From CBDBEU01 sp965204565 (GTDB lineage Bacteria; Pseudomonadota; Alphaproteobacteria; Rhizobiales; TMED25), in contig CBDBEU010000004.1 of the NCBI GenBank assembly GCA_965204565.1, forward strand, positions 620,001 through 684,000: a DNA stretch of 64,000 bases, given 5' to 3'. Made by a program: the position numbers and the translations under genes. Below, in pieces: positions 8,172 to 17,548 of this stretch (position 1 is its first letter; each line of letters opens with the position of its first letter). The notes under the pieces are model-generated. The model ran no database searches. It was not told where the DNA came from and was given only the letters and a program-made list of their open reading frames with translations.

Positions 8172-9229
8172 GGCTCAAAATCCGGGATCGGCACTGGCTT
8201 GACAGGCGTTCCTGGTGGATTGGGATGCGGGTCAAGCATTACCCGCCCTGCCTCGCAGCGCAGGCGATAAGTGGCGATCTTTTCAGTGAATGGCGACGGC
8301 GCACAACCATCGGCAAGGCGGTACTGGAAGCCATGCCATGGACAGGTCACACAGTCATCGATCACGCGGCCTTCGCCCAATGGCCCGTTTTGATGGGCGC
8401 AGACATTGTTGACGGCAGATAGCGTGGCGCCATTGCGAAATATCGCTACACGTTCGCCAAAGGGTGTGGCGACAATGATGGCGCGGCCATCTTCAATATC
8501 TCCCACATCGCCGGCATCGAACCATTCGGTACCACCGGCATCAAGGCACTCGCCAGCATTGAGCGACCGGGTCTTGCGCGCAGCTGCGAAATGCAGCGCA
8601 CTGACTGTGAGGGTCGATGCCGTCACCACCATGGCGAAGACCGGGCTTGCGGCAGCCTGAAGATAGCCAAGGGCGATGTGAATGACGACTGCGGCATAGG
8701 CCACATAAACCGACATGTGGATCGCCTTCCACACCGGCGGGGTCAGGAAGCTAAGCCAGAAATCATGGCTGGTCACCGCCAGTATCGTGAGCAGGGCAAG
8801 CGCACATATGCCGAACAATTCGAACGGAAATCCAATGATCTGGCCGAAGCTCGAATTGGCCGAAAGCAAGGCAACGAACGGATCGGTGGGGCTGAAGGCG
8901 AAGTAAAAGCCGAGCACATAAGAGACATGGACAAAGGCAATCGTGCAGGTCAGGACGCCGAAATGGCGACGATTGTAGAGGAGCGGCAGAAAGCAGGTAT
9001 CGAGACGCGCCAGAGGACCGATGCTGACAATCAGCGTCAGCATCAGGAAGGCGCAACTGCCGAATGCCTGCATGCGCAATATGGCGCCGCTCAACGGCCG
9101 GGTCTGATCGGCGAACGAGGGTGCGACACGCAGATAGATCAGGATATAAAGGATCACTGCGGCCAAAAGCACAAAATCGTAGATCAGCTTGTTACGGTTC
9201 CAGCCAACCGGACCGTATTTGACGCTCAT
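8168..9229 (-). CDS. Ferric-reductase-like membrane haem-b domain fused to a Rieske [2Fe-2S] domain
   Basis: 353 residues. The first 215 form a six-helix ferric-reductase/YedZ-like domain. His89 and His101 in one helix and His171 and His184 in another fit bis-haem-b ligation. Residues about 230-345 are a Rieske domain with Cys277-His279 (CAHQNGPLGEG) and Cys296-His299 (CPWHGFQY), the complete ligand set. It should pass electrons across the membrane between haem b and the cluster. Start and stop each overlap the neighbours by 4 nt. Intact. The partner is probably the Rieske/GltS-like protein at 9629. Confidence 0.88.
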   Translation of the reverse strand: MSVKYGPVGWNRNKLIYDFVLLAAVILYILIYLRVAPSFADQTRPLSGAILRMQAFGSCAFLMLTLIVSIGPLARLDTCFLPLLYNRRHFGVLTCTIAFVHVSYVLGFYFAFSPTDPFVALLSANSSFGQIIGFPFELFGICALALLTILAVTSHDFWLSFLTPPVWKAIHMSVYVAYAAVVIHIALGYLQAAASPVFAMVVTASTLTVSALHFAAARKTRSLNAGECLDAGGTEWFDAGDVGDIEDGRAIIVATPFGERVAIFRNGATLSAVNNVCAHQNGPLGEGRVIDDCVTCPWHGFQYRLADGCAPSPFTEKIATYRLRCEAGRVMLDPHPNPPGTPVKPVPIPDFEP

Positions 9230-9600
9230 TGGCGCTCACCGCCCTGGCTGATCTGAACCGCCGGGCGGTCCAATGGCGCCGTCTGGCGCATCACCATAAG
9301 GGCAAGCAGTGCCAGCGGCAGAATGAGCGCCAGAATGGTCCAGATGCGGGCATGGGCCGTGTGATGTGGCCTTTGCCGGGGGGCGGTCTGGGTGGCTCCG
9401 CGTTCCAGCGCCAGCCAGCGCAATAGCACCAGCGGCCACAGCACCACCACGCCTGGGGCGATCAGCGGGCGAAACATATATGAACCGCGAGCTGAAGGGT
9501 CGACGCGATCAATGCCAATGGTCAGAAACAGGGCCGCAACCGCCATCCCGGCAAATCCGTAGACCTCGACAATGCGCACTATGGTTTCCGCCGTGCTCAT
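9226..9600 (-). CDS. Small integral membrane protein of the redox operon
   Basis: 124 residues with three or four hydrophobic stretches: about residues 13-29, 45-62 and 88-106. A basic, histidine-containing loop (RQRPHHTAHAR) lies between the last two. The family is not recognised. The gene sits 28 nt downstream of the Rieske/glutamate-synthase-like gene, and its stop overlaps the next start by 4 nt, so it belongs to the same transcript. A quinone- or haem-binding helper subunit is possible but cannot be shown from sequence. Confidence 0.65.
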   Translation of the reverse strand: MSTAETIVRIVEVYGFAGMAVAALFLTIGIDRVDPSARGSYMFRPLIAPGVVVLWPLVLLRWLALERGATQTAPRQRPHHTAHARIWTILALILPLALLALMVMRQTAPLDRPAVQISQGGERQ

Positions 9601-9628
9601 GCTGGCTCAAAGCTCCTGCGCCTGTGCA

Positions 9629-11218
9629 TCAACGCGCGCCTGCACCCGCAAAGGCAACGCCTGACAGTTCGGCCATTTCGGGTTTGAAGGTTGTGAGATC
9701 ATCGAGCGTGAAGTCGATGAAGTGATCGTGGCCGCAAGCGCGCGCCATCACCTGCATCAATTCCACCGAGGCATCGAAGAAATTCTTGAGCTGCAGCGCT
9801 GATTTCTCAACCACCAGGCGCGATACCAGATGCGGCTTCTGGGTGGCGATGCCGACCGGGCAGTTATTGGTGTGGCAGGCGCGCAGGGCAATGCAGCCGA
9901 TCGCCTGCATGGCAGCGTTCGACATCGCGATAGCATCGGCGCCAAGCGCCATCGCCTTTACAAAGTCAGCCGGTTTGCGCAAGCCACCGGTGATCACCAG
10001 CGATACATCGCCGCGACCTGTCTGGTCGAAATGACGGCGCGCGCGTGCCAGTGCCGGGATTGTCGGCACTGAAATATTGTCGCGGAAGATGATCGGTGCC
10101 GCACCGGTGCCGCCACCTCGCCCATCAAGGATGATGTAATCGACGCCGACTTCAAGCGCTGCATCGATATCCTTTTCGATGTGCTGGGCCGAGAGCTTGT
10201 AGCCAATCGGTATACCACCGATGCGCGAGCGCACCTCGTCAGTGAATTCCCTGATCTCAGACACATCGCTCCAGTCGGGAAAGCGCGAAGGCAAGGTCGC
10301 CGCGGTACCTTCCGGCAATCCGCGCATTTCGGCGATCAGGCCCTTGACCTTGTCGCCGGGCAGATGCCCGTCCTTGAAATGGAACGCCTGCACCTTGTCG
10401 ATCTTGTCCCAGGAAAAGCCAATGCGCACAGAGGTAAGCTCATAGAAATAGTGCGGGTTTGCTTCCTGTTCCTCGGGCGGCATTCCACCCTCGCCCGAAC
10501 ATATGCCGGTGCCTGCAAGCTCCGCCCCACGCGCCAGCGCAACCTTGGCCGAAGCCGACAAGGCGCCAAAGCTCATGTCAGAAACAAACAAGGGTATGGC
10601 GAGCTTGAGCGGCTTTTGCGCATTGGGGCCGATCACGACCGCGGTGCCGACAGGCTCCTCGTCGAGTAGCGGCAGGCGATGCAGCTGGGCGGTCAGGATC
10701 TGAATGTCGTTCCAATCCGGCAATTCACCGCGCGGCACACCCATCGCCGCGACCTGGCCATGAGGGCCGGTCTTTTCCAGCCCGAACCGGGCGTAGTGCT
10801 GGATCAGTCCGGTATAGGGCTCCTCCTCGATACCGTGGCTGGTATCAGTATAAAGCCCCAGATAGGCATCGAGATTAAACGGCTGGGGATGATCATTCGC
10901 CCAGGCTTCGATCTCATCGGTGTCGACCAGAACCGCGTCATCTTCGACCCAGCAAGAAAACTTCGGTAGCGCTTCGTTGTTACTGTATTCCGAAACACCA
11001 CTGTCGAGACGGTAGTCCCAGTCATGAACCCCGCAAATGAGGTTGTCACCGCGGACAAATCCATCGGCCATCAACGCGCCTCGGTGCAAACAGCAGCCAT
11101 AAAATACCGAGACTTCCGCATCGAACCGCACAACGACAAGATCTACTTCGCCAACCAGCGCATAAGCCGGTTTGCGGTCTTCCAGTTCGTTCAAATTCGC
11201 TACTTTGATCGGCTTCAT
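9629..11218 (-). CDS. Glutamate-synthase-like FMN/3Fe-4S protein with N-terminal Rieske domain
   Basis: 529 residues. Residues 1-105 form a Rieske domain with Cys43-His45 (CCLHRG) and Cys62-His65 (CGVHDW). The rest matches the synthase domain of glutamate synthase: FVSDMSFGALS, SGEGGMPPEE, YIILDGRGGGTGAAP and GGLRKPADFVKAMALGADAI for FMN binding, then CIALRACHTNNC with a following VGIATQ. The C-x5-C pair and the next cysteine give the GltS 3Fe-4S pattern. There is no glutaminase domain, so it is not a normal GltB. First gene of the operon. The substrate is unknown; it probably exchanges electrons with the membrane Rieske/haem protein. Confidence 0.88.
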   Translation of the reverse strand: MKPIKVANLNELEDRKPAYALVGEVDLVVVRFDAEVSVFYGCCLHRGALMADGFVRGDNLICGVHDWDYRLDSGVSEYSNNEALPKFSCWVEDDAVLVDTDEIEAWANDHPQPFNLDAYLGLYTDTSHGIEEEPYTGLIQHYARFGLEKTGPHGQVAAMGVPRGELPDWNDIQILTAQLHRLPLLDEEPVGTAVVIGPNAQKPLKLAIPLFVSDMSFGALSASAKVALARGAELAGTGICSGEGGMPPEEQEANPHYFYELTSVRIGFSWDKIDKVQAFHFKDGHLPGDKVKGLIAEMRGLPEGTAATLPSRFPDWSDVSEIREFTDEVRSRIGGIPIGYKLSAQHIEKDIDAALEVGVDYIILDGRGGGTGAAPIIFRDNISVPTIPALARARRHFDQTGRGDVSLVITGGLRKPADFVKAMALGADAIAMSNAAMQAIGCIALRACHTNNCPVGIATQKPHLVSRLVVEKSALQLKNFFDASVELMQVMARACGHDHFIDFTLDDLTTFKPEMAELSGVAFAGAGAR

Positions 11219-11359
11219 ACCTGCCTCCCTCTTACAATCGCTGCACGTTTTTCCGGCAGTCTTGCCAACCCAACAATATTGCGAACAGCGCGGGTTGGGG
11301 TTTCACCGTTCGACCAGATAACACCAGCCCACTAAATCAAGCGTAACAAGATAATCCTA

Positions 11360-12575
11360 AGTTACATTAACCCCGCATTTCCCATATGGCTCCATTGATT
11401 GATGTGATTGATCGTCGGTTCCGTGATGAGAAGCAATGTCTTGAGCGCATTTTGTGGCGCGGCATATGGCGAACCCGGCGGGTGAACCGGTTGACGGGCC
11501 TCTTCGGCTCGATTTCGATCGCCGCCTGAAGCTTGAGTTCCACGGTTGCGGAATCACCACCGACATGGCGCGTTCGGCTTGACGGACATGGCCGGCCATG
11601 AGCCTGTCGATCCGCGCACCGGCAAGAACGGCCGGCACGCGATGAGGGGATTGTTTCGCCGATCCGTCTTCGGCCGCCTCGGTGGCTATGAGGACGTAAA
11701 CGACGCCGACCGCCCGGGACGCGATCCCGCGATGCGATGGATTGTCGACGGTCGCGCCGTAGCCGGGCAGGCCGTGTGCGCCGTCCGTATGGGGCGATTG
11801 GAGACAGAGTTCCCTGCCGGTGACGAAAACCTCCCCGCACCGGCCGATCTGTCGGGGCAACGGATTGACCGGGGGCACGCGCGGCATCCGCCCAGGGCCA
11901 TCGTGCTCGACATGGATTCCATGGCGATCAGGAAGGCACCGCTTGGAATGGGCACTTCGCCTGCACCTGCTGCCATCCGCTGTTTGTGTTCAACACCGGT
12001 GCGGCGATCCGGCAGTTCGGCGTTCTGCAACCCTCGGCATGACAGACATCGCCTGCAACATCCGCCGCCTGGTCCAACTCGGAGGCAGCGTCACCCCCTG
12101 ATCTGATCACAGGACGTGTCCGTTCAATAGCAACCAGGAACGCTCTGAAAGCGGGGCAAGTCGCTGCATCCGAAACACAAGACCGGTTCAGATGACCACG
12201 CCGCGCCGAAATCAAAGAAAATCGGACGAACAAGCAGGATTGATAGAGGCTCTCACCTTCTGCGACCGGCGCGGCACGGCCGGGCAGCACATCGAGGAAG
12301 GCAGGAACGCGATTGTGCGCACCCGGCTGTCATGCCGGAGGTTCCGGAACATCGAGTGCCGCGCCGGCATCATGCGCTCGCCTGCAATCCCGGTAACTTC
12401 ATGCGCACGCCGGGTCTGCCGGAGGCGGTCAGGCGATGGTCGCCGACCGGCGTGAAGGAGACGCCGATCAGGATCGTCGCCGGGATCGTCACACACGGCC
12501 GGTACGTCATGTTCCAGTCCAGTTGGCCCGGTTGGCCGAGGGCGCGGTGCCAGGGGGCCTGTTCGCCGACCGGCC
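11360..12575 (+). mobile_element. IS1380-family element, copy B, interrupted by an IS5 fragment
   Basis: Degenerate transposase pieces lie in several frames: LFRRSVFGRLGGYEDVNDAD near 11657, MGRLETEFPA near 11790 and a GMGTSPAPAA-type shifted NGHF block near 11950. From 12262 the C-terminal part resumes (GTAGQHIEEGRNAIVRTRLS, then ALACNPGNFM, WSPTGVKETPIRIVAG and THGRYVMFQ). Between them, 12036-12256 is the right end of an IS5-family element. The right edge at about 12575 joins directly into glpS coding sequence, so the insertion removed the front of the glycerol operon. The left edge is only approximate. Confidence 0.75.
12036..12256 (+). mobile_element. Right-end fragment of an IS5-family element inside IS1380 copy B
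   Basis: Nearly identical to 28254-28468. Both begin with the transposase C-terminus MTDIACNIRRLVQ, run through an identical stretch including CGCCGCGCCGAAATCAAAG, and end in GATAGA(G/A)GCTCTCAC. The rest of the IS5 is missing here, so an insertion into IS1380 was followed by a deletion that left only the IS5 right end. Confidence 0.75.
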
Positions 12576-13093
12576 CTGCACCGTGGTCTATGCCATCACC
12601 GAGCCGGTCGAGGCTTTGTGCTGCTCGGCGCACACCACCCTCCTCCATGAAGGCCATGTGGTCCAATACGGCCCCACCTCGCGGATCTACCGCGAGCCGG
12701 AAAGCCTGCTCGCAGCAAGAGTGTTTTCCGATCCGCCGATCAACATGGCGAGCGTAACCAAGCGCGGCGGCACCATTGCTCTGGCCAATGGTCCTGAATG
12801 GGACGTTGGCGATCAGGCCGGGCATTGGCCCGATGGTGAGTACACCATCGCCATCCCCCCACCATATCGAGCCGCGCAAGAGCGAGGCCGCTACCTTTCC
12901 GGCCAACGGCAAGGTACTGGTGACCGAGATTCCGGGCTCTGAAAACGTGGTTCATTTCGACCTTGGCGGCGAGGTCTGGGTCTCCCAGTCACACGGTGTG
13001 CACCCGTTCGAGATCGGCGAGGATGCGGTGCTCTACGCGCAAATCGGCCAGGCGATCTATTTCGACGTCACCGGCAACCGCGTGGAAGCGTGA
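12576..13093 (+). pseudogene. glpS: Glycerol ABC transporter ATPase GlpS, C-terminal fragment
   Basis: Remnant of one of the two ATPases of the GlpSTPQUV glycerol importer known from Rhizobium. VVYAITEPVEAL is the switch (H-loop) region with Thr in place of the usual His. HEGHVVQYGPTSRIYREPES and FSDPPINMASVTK follow, and the C-terminal domain ends DAVLYAQIGQAIYFDVTGN. A frameshift at the CCCCCC run near 12857 moves the frame. Walker A, signature and Walker B are all lost, replaced by IS1380 copy B. Non-functional. Confidence 0.8.
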
Positions 13094-13105
13094 GGCAGGC
13101 GGGCG

Positions 13106-14185
13106 ATGGCGACAGTTACTCTGGAAAATGCGCCACTCCTACATGCCAAACCCCTCCTCGGACGCCGACTGGGCGCTGAAGCAGCTCGATGTGGAGTGGG
13201 AAGATGGCGGCGCCTATGCGCTTCTCGGCCCGTCCGGCTGTGTCAAGACAACGCTGCTCAACATCATTTCCGGCCTTTTAACCCCGACCGAGGGACGGGT
13301 GCTTGCTGTTTGACGGGCGCGATGTCACCGCCCTGCCGCCCGACCAGCGCCATATCGCGCAGGTGTTCCAGTTTCCGGTGGTCTACGACACCATGACGGT
13401 GCATCAGAATCTGGCGTTTCCCCTGCGCAATCGCGGAATCGGAGATTGCCCCGCGGGTCGATCAGATCGCCGATATGCTTGAGTTCAAACCAATCGCTCG
13501 ACCGGCGCGCTGCCGGGCTGACGGCGAACGAAAAGCAGAAGATTTCACTGGGCCGCGGGCTGGTGCACTCGGACGTCAATGTCATCGTGTTCGACGAGCC
13601 GCTGACGGTGATCGATCCTCATCTGAAATGGGTGCTGCGCTCGAAAATGAAGGGCTTCACAAGGAGCTCACGCGCACCATGATCTATATCATCCACGATC
13701 AGATCGAGGCGCTGACCATCGCCGACCGGGTGATGGTGATGGACCTTGGCGAGGTGGTACAGATCGGAACACTGATCGAGTTGTTTGAAGAGCCGCGCCA
13801 CACCTTTGTCGGCCATTTCATCGGCTCTCCCGGCATGAATGTGCTCGATTGCGAATGGCAGGACGGAAAATCGGCAATCGACGGGCACCAGGTCGCGGCA
13901 TCGAATGCCAAGCCAGTCACCAATGGCGGCGACGGGCTGCAGACCGGCCGATTACAAATCGGAGTAAGACCGGAGTTCGTGTCGTTTACCGCGCGCGGCT
14001 GGCCGCCGGTGGATATTGTCAAGGTCTCCGATGCCGGGCGCTACCGGGTGGTCGACCCCCGCCTCGGACAGCACATCATCAAGATGCTGGTGGATGAGGA
14101 TGTGGGGGTCGCGGCGGACAAGGCGCGCATCAAGTTCGATACCAAGATGACGCGCATCTATCACGATGGCTGGATTGTGGAATGA
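13106..14185 (+). pseudogene. glpT: Glycerol ABC transporter ATPase GlpT, multiply frameshifted
   Basis: Second ATPase of the importer. Readable pieces: MATVTLEN, YALLGPSGCVKTTLLNIISG (Walker A with Val in place of the invariant Gly before Lys), PDQRHIAQVFQFPVVYDTMT (shifted), LTANEKQKISLGRGLV (the unusual signature region of GlpT proteins), VNVIVFDEPL (Walker B), YIIHDQIEALTIADRVMVMD with the H-loop His, and an intact C-terminal regulatory domain ending MTRIYHDGWIVE. At least four frameshifts plus the Walker A change make it a clear pseudogene. Confidence 0.85.
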
Positions 14186-14192
14186 GACGGCA

Positions 14193-15056
14193 ATGAACAA
14201 GATCAACAATCAGAAAGCGTGGCTGTTCGTGCTGCCGGTGCTGGTCCTGGTGGCGTTCAACGCCATCATTGCGCTGATGACGGTGGTCAATTATTCTGTG
14301 CAGGAGATATTCGGCGCCAATACATTTTTCTGGGCCGGGCTGTGATGGTTTGAGGAAGTCCTCGCCTCTGAATACTTCCATGCCTCACTTGGCCGCTAGT
14401 TGTTCTTCACCTTTACGATTCTCGCCATCGAAGTGCCGCTGGGCGTTGCCATAGCGCTCGCCATGCCGTGCAAGGGCATGTGGGTTTCGGTGTGCCTAAT
14501 CCTCATGGCGCTGCCGCTGCTGATTCCGTGGAACGTGGTGGGCGCGATCTGGAACATTTTCGCGCTGCTCGATATCGGCATGATGGGGCACGGCCTCAAT
14601 GCCATGGGGATCGACTACAACTTCACCCGTAATCCGACCGACGCCTGGTTCACGGTGATCATCATGGATGTGTGGCACTGGACATCGCTGGTGGTGGTGC
14701 TTGCCTATGCGGGGCTGGTGTCGATCCCGGATACCTACTACCAGGCCGCCAAGATCGACGGCGCCGGGTCGTGGGCGATCTCCCGCTACATCCAGCTGCC
14801 AAAAATGAAGCGGGTACTGACCATCGCGGTGCTGCTGCGGTTCATGGATTCATTCAACATCTATACCGAACCGTTCGTGCTCACCGGCGGCGGGCCCGAC
14901 AATACCACGACACTGCTGTCGATCGATCTGGTCAAGATCGCGCTTGGCCAGTTCGACCTCGGGCCGGCGACGGCAATGTCGCTGATCCACTCCCTGATCA
15001 TTCTTCTGTTCAACTGGATTTTCTATGCGATGATGACCCGCAATGAAGAGCAGTGA
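14193..15056 (+). pseudogene. glpP: Glycerol ABC transporter permease GlpP, two in-frame stops
   Basis: The frame is continuous over 288 codons with the ABC permease (BPD_transp_1) fold and about six membrane helices. The EAA loop YYQAAKIDGAGSWAISRYIQ lies near 14750. TGA at 14343-14345 and TAG at 14397-14399 interrupt it within the first 70 codons. The following frame from 14403 is open and could only restart internally. The stop overlaps the glpQ start (TGATG). Part of glpSTPQU-glpK. Confidence 0.85.
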
Positions 15057-15856
15057 TGAGACGCCTTAGCTGGTTGGTGCCGACGCTGTACATCGTGTTT
15101 CTGATGCTGCCGATCTATTGGCTACTGGCGATGTCGTTCAAGACCACCAACGAGATTCTGGTCGCGTTTTCGCTGTCGCCGCAGGAATTCACCACCGCCA
15201 ATTATGAAACCATTCTCACTGATCCGACCTAGTATATGGGCTATGTCAATTCGCTGATTTATGTGTCGATCAACACCGTCCTGTCGGTGATGGTGGCGCT
15301 GCCGGCGGCTTACGCATTTTCGCGCTACCGCTTCCTCGGCGATAAACACCTGTTCTTCTGGCTGTTCACCAACCGCATGGCACCGGCGGCGGTGTTCGCG
15401 CTGCCTTTCTTCCAGCTTTATTCGGCGATTGGGCTGTTCGACACCTATATCGCCGCGGCGCTGGCGCATACGCTGTTCAATATGCCGCTCGCCGTCTGGA
15501 TCCTCGAAGGCTTCATGTCCGGCGTGCCCAAGGAGCTCGACGAGACGGCCTATGTGGACGGCTATTCGTTTCACCGGTTTTTCGTCAAGATCTTCATACC
15601 GACCATTGCCGCGGGCATCGGCGTTGCCACGTTTTTCTGCTTCATGTTCTCATGGGTTGAGCTGTTGCTCGCCAAGACGCTGACCGCGGTGGAGGCAAAG
15701 CCGATCGCGGCGACCATGACTTGCACGGCAAGCTTGTCGGGTTATGAGCTGGGGCTATTGGCGGCGGCCGGGGTGCTCACCATCATTCCCGGGGCATTCG
15801 TGATCTATTTCGTGCGCAACTACATCGCCAAGGGACTTGCGCTCGGCCGGGTCTAG
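15056..15856 (+). pseudogene. glpQ: Glycerol ABC transporter permease GlpQ, one in-frame TAG
   Basis: 267-codon frame with the usual permease topology and an EAA loop containing DETAYVDGYSFHRFFVKIFI near 15540. The single lesion is TAG at 15230-15232 in DPT*YMGYVNSL, where homologues have Trp. The surrounding CCTAG would be CCTGG if Trp. The natural stop of the gene is also TAG (15854-15856). With no other damage, this is the gene in the operon where a base-calling error is the most realistic alternative. Confidence 0.82.
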
Positions 15857-15883
15857 AGCCGGGCAGGCGCGGGAGGACGGCAT

Positions 15884-16151
15884 ATGGGGCTGAGCTGGAT
15901 GGCGTGGACCTGGCCGACGGCGGCGTTTTTCGGGTTCATCGCATTTTGCCTTGTCAGCATGACGGTATGGGAGTTGATTGCGCCCGGCGGTGCGCCACGT
16001 CGCGGCATCCTGACGCTATCAACCACGCGCGGCGACCGGCTGTTTATCTCGCTGCTCGGTACCGCCTATATATTGCTCGCTTGGCTCGTCTTTATGGGGC
16101 GGTGTTGGCATTGCCGCTGTCTATTGGCTGATCGTGTTCCGCTTCGTGTGA
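15884..16151 (+). pseudogene. glpU: Small membrane subunit GlpU (DUF2160), frameshifted
   Basis: Short membrane protein of the glycerol transporter locus with two or three helices: MAWTWPTAAFFGFIAFCLVS and LFISLLGTAYILLAWLVF. The frame slips by one base at the GGGG run at 16096-16099. In the shifted frame the expected end VYWLIVFRFV follows, with TGA at 16149-16151. A single homopolymer indel is the only lesion. The gene for the periplasmic binding protein, normally next (glpV), is absent: glpK follows after 18 bases. Confidence 0.7.
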
Positions 16152-16169
16152 ACGCCCCTGCCCTTATCC

Positions 16170-17410
16170 ATGAGTGGTCATATTCTGGCGATAGATCAGG
16201 GAACAATGTCATCGCGCGCCATGGTGTTCGACGATACGTTTTCAGTCGCGGGTGTGGGACAGGTGGAATTTGAACAGCATTTCCCGCGCTTGGGATGGGT
16301 CGAACATGATCCGGCCGATCTGTGGCGCACCAGCGTGGCGACGGTCAAATTGGCGCTGGAGCAGGCCGGGCTCAGGGCATCGGACATTGCCGCGCGAAAC
16401 CACGCTGGTCTGGGATCACAGAACCGGCGAGCCGGTCTACAACGCCATTGTCTGGCAGGACCGGCGCACGGCTGATTTTTGCGCGCAGTTGAAAGCCGCC
16501 GGCCATGAGGCGGCAATCACGGCATCGACCGGCCTCCTACTCGATCCATATTTTTCCGCCACCAAGATCGCCTGGATACTCGACAATGTGGAAGGCGCGC
16601 GGGGGGCGGGCAAAAGCGAGCGCGCTCGCCTTTGGCACCGTCGATAGCTGGTTGATATGGAACCTCACCGGCGGCAAGCACCATATCACCTATGCGACCA
16701 ATGCCGCGCGCACCATGCTCTATGACATCGGCGCCGGGCGCTGGGATGATAACATCCTGAAACTGCTTGATATTCCAGCGGGCATGTTGCCGGAAGTGAG
16801 CGACAGCGCGGCTGAATTCGGCACCACTCAAAAGGACCTGTTCGGTAGCGAGATCGCAATCCTTGGCATTACCGGAGACCAGCAGACGGCAACGCTTGGC
16901 CAGTCTTGCTTTGAGACCGGCGTGGTCAAGGCCACCTATGGAACCGGCTGCTTTGCGCTGATCAACACCGGCAGCGCGCCATTGGGACGCCAATGCGCGC
17001 GGTGCGATGTTAGGCCTGACACGCGCCACCGGGCCTGCCGAACTTGCCTGCGCCGCGCTTGAATCGGTTTGTTTCCAGACCGCCGATCTGATCGAGGCCA
17101 TGCATGCGGACTGGGCACCGGACGGCGTACAATCCTGTGCGTCGACGGCGGCATGGTGGCCAGCGACTGGACCATGCAGTTTCTTGCCGACATTCTGGCA
17201 AGCCCGATCGACCGCCCCGAAATACTCGAGACTACGGCGCTGGGTGCGGCTTGGCTTGCCGGTTACAAGGCCGGCGTGTGGCCAGGACGCGAGGGCTTTG
17301 CCAAGGCCTGGAGATTTGAGCGCCGGTTCGAGCCGGCGATGGAAGATGATGTGCGCCGCACCCGCCTTGCCTGTTGGCGCGACTATGTTAAACGCACATT
17401 GACCAGCTAG
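16170..17410 (+). pseudogene. glpK: Glycerol kinase, frameshifted and with internal deletion
   Basis: FGGY-family kinase that phosphorylates imported glycerol. The start MSGHILAIDQGTMSSRAMVF carries the phosphate-binding DQGT motif. After shifts near 16395 and 16610 the pieces NAIVWQDRRTADFC, FGTVDSWLIWNLTGGKHHIT and ILGITGDQQTATLGQ follow. After TYGTGCFALINTGS the frame jumps directly to MLGLTRATGPAELACAALES, whereas family members have about 95-100 residues between these motifs. The C-terminus has VDGGMVASDWTMQFLADIL and ends at TAG 17408-17410. At least four frameshifts; certainly inactive. Confidence 0.88.
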
Positions 17411-17548
17411 GCTGGCCCGTCCCGACCATCTCGTTGACGAGACCTTGCAGGCGTGGCCTTGCGCCGTTGAAATTTGCCCGGCAGAGCATCTGCGTCTTTG
17501 CGACAGAGACGCGTGATATGTAGGTCTCTTAAGGTTTGGAGTCATTGC

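Noticed and set aside
8591..9256. 221-codon plus-strand frame opposite the haem/Rieske gene
   Set aside because: Rich in Arg, Gln, Asp and His as expected for antisense of a membrane-protein gene; no start context or motif.
16517..17545. 342-codon minus-strand frame across glpK
   Set aside because: Antisense of the glycerol kinase pseudogene; the plus-strand pieces match glycerol kinase motifs, and the minus-strand frame matches nothing.
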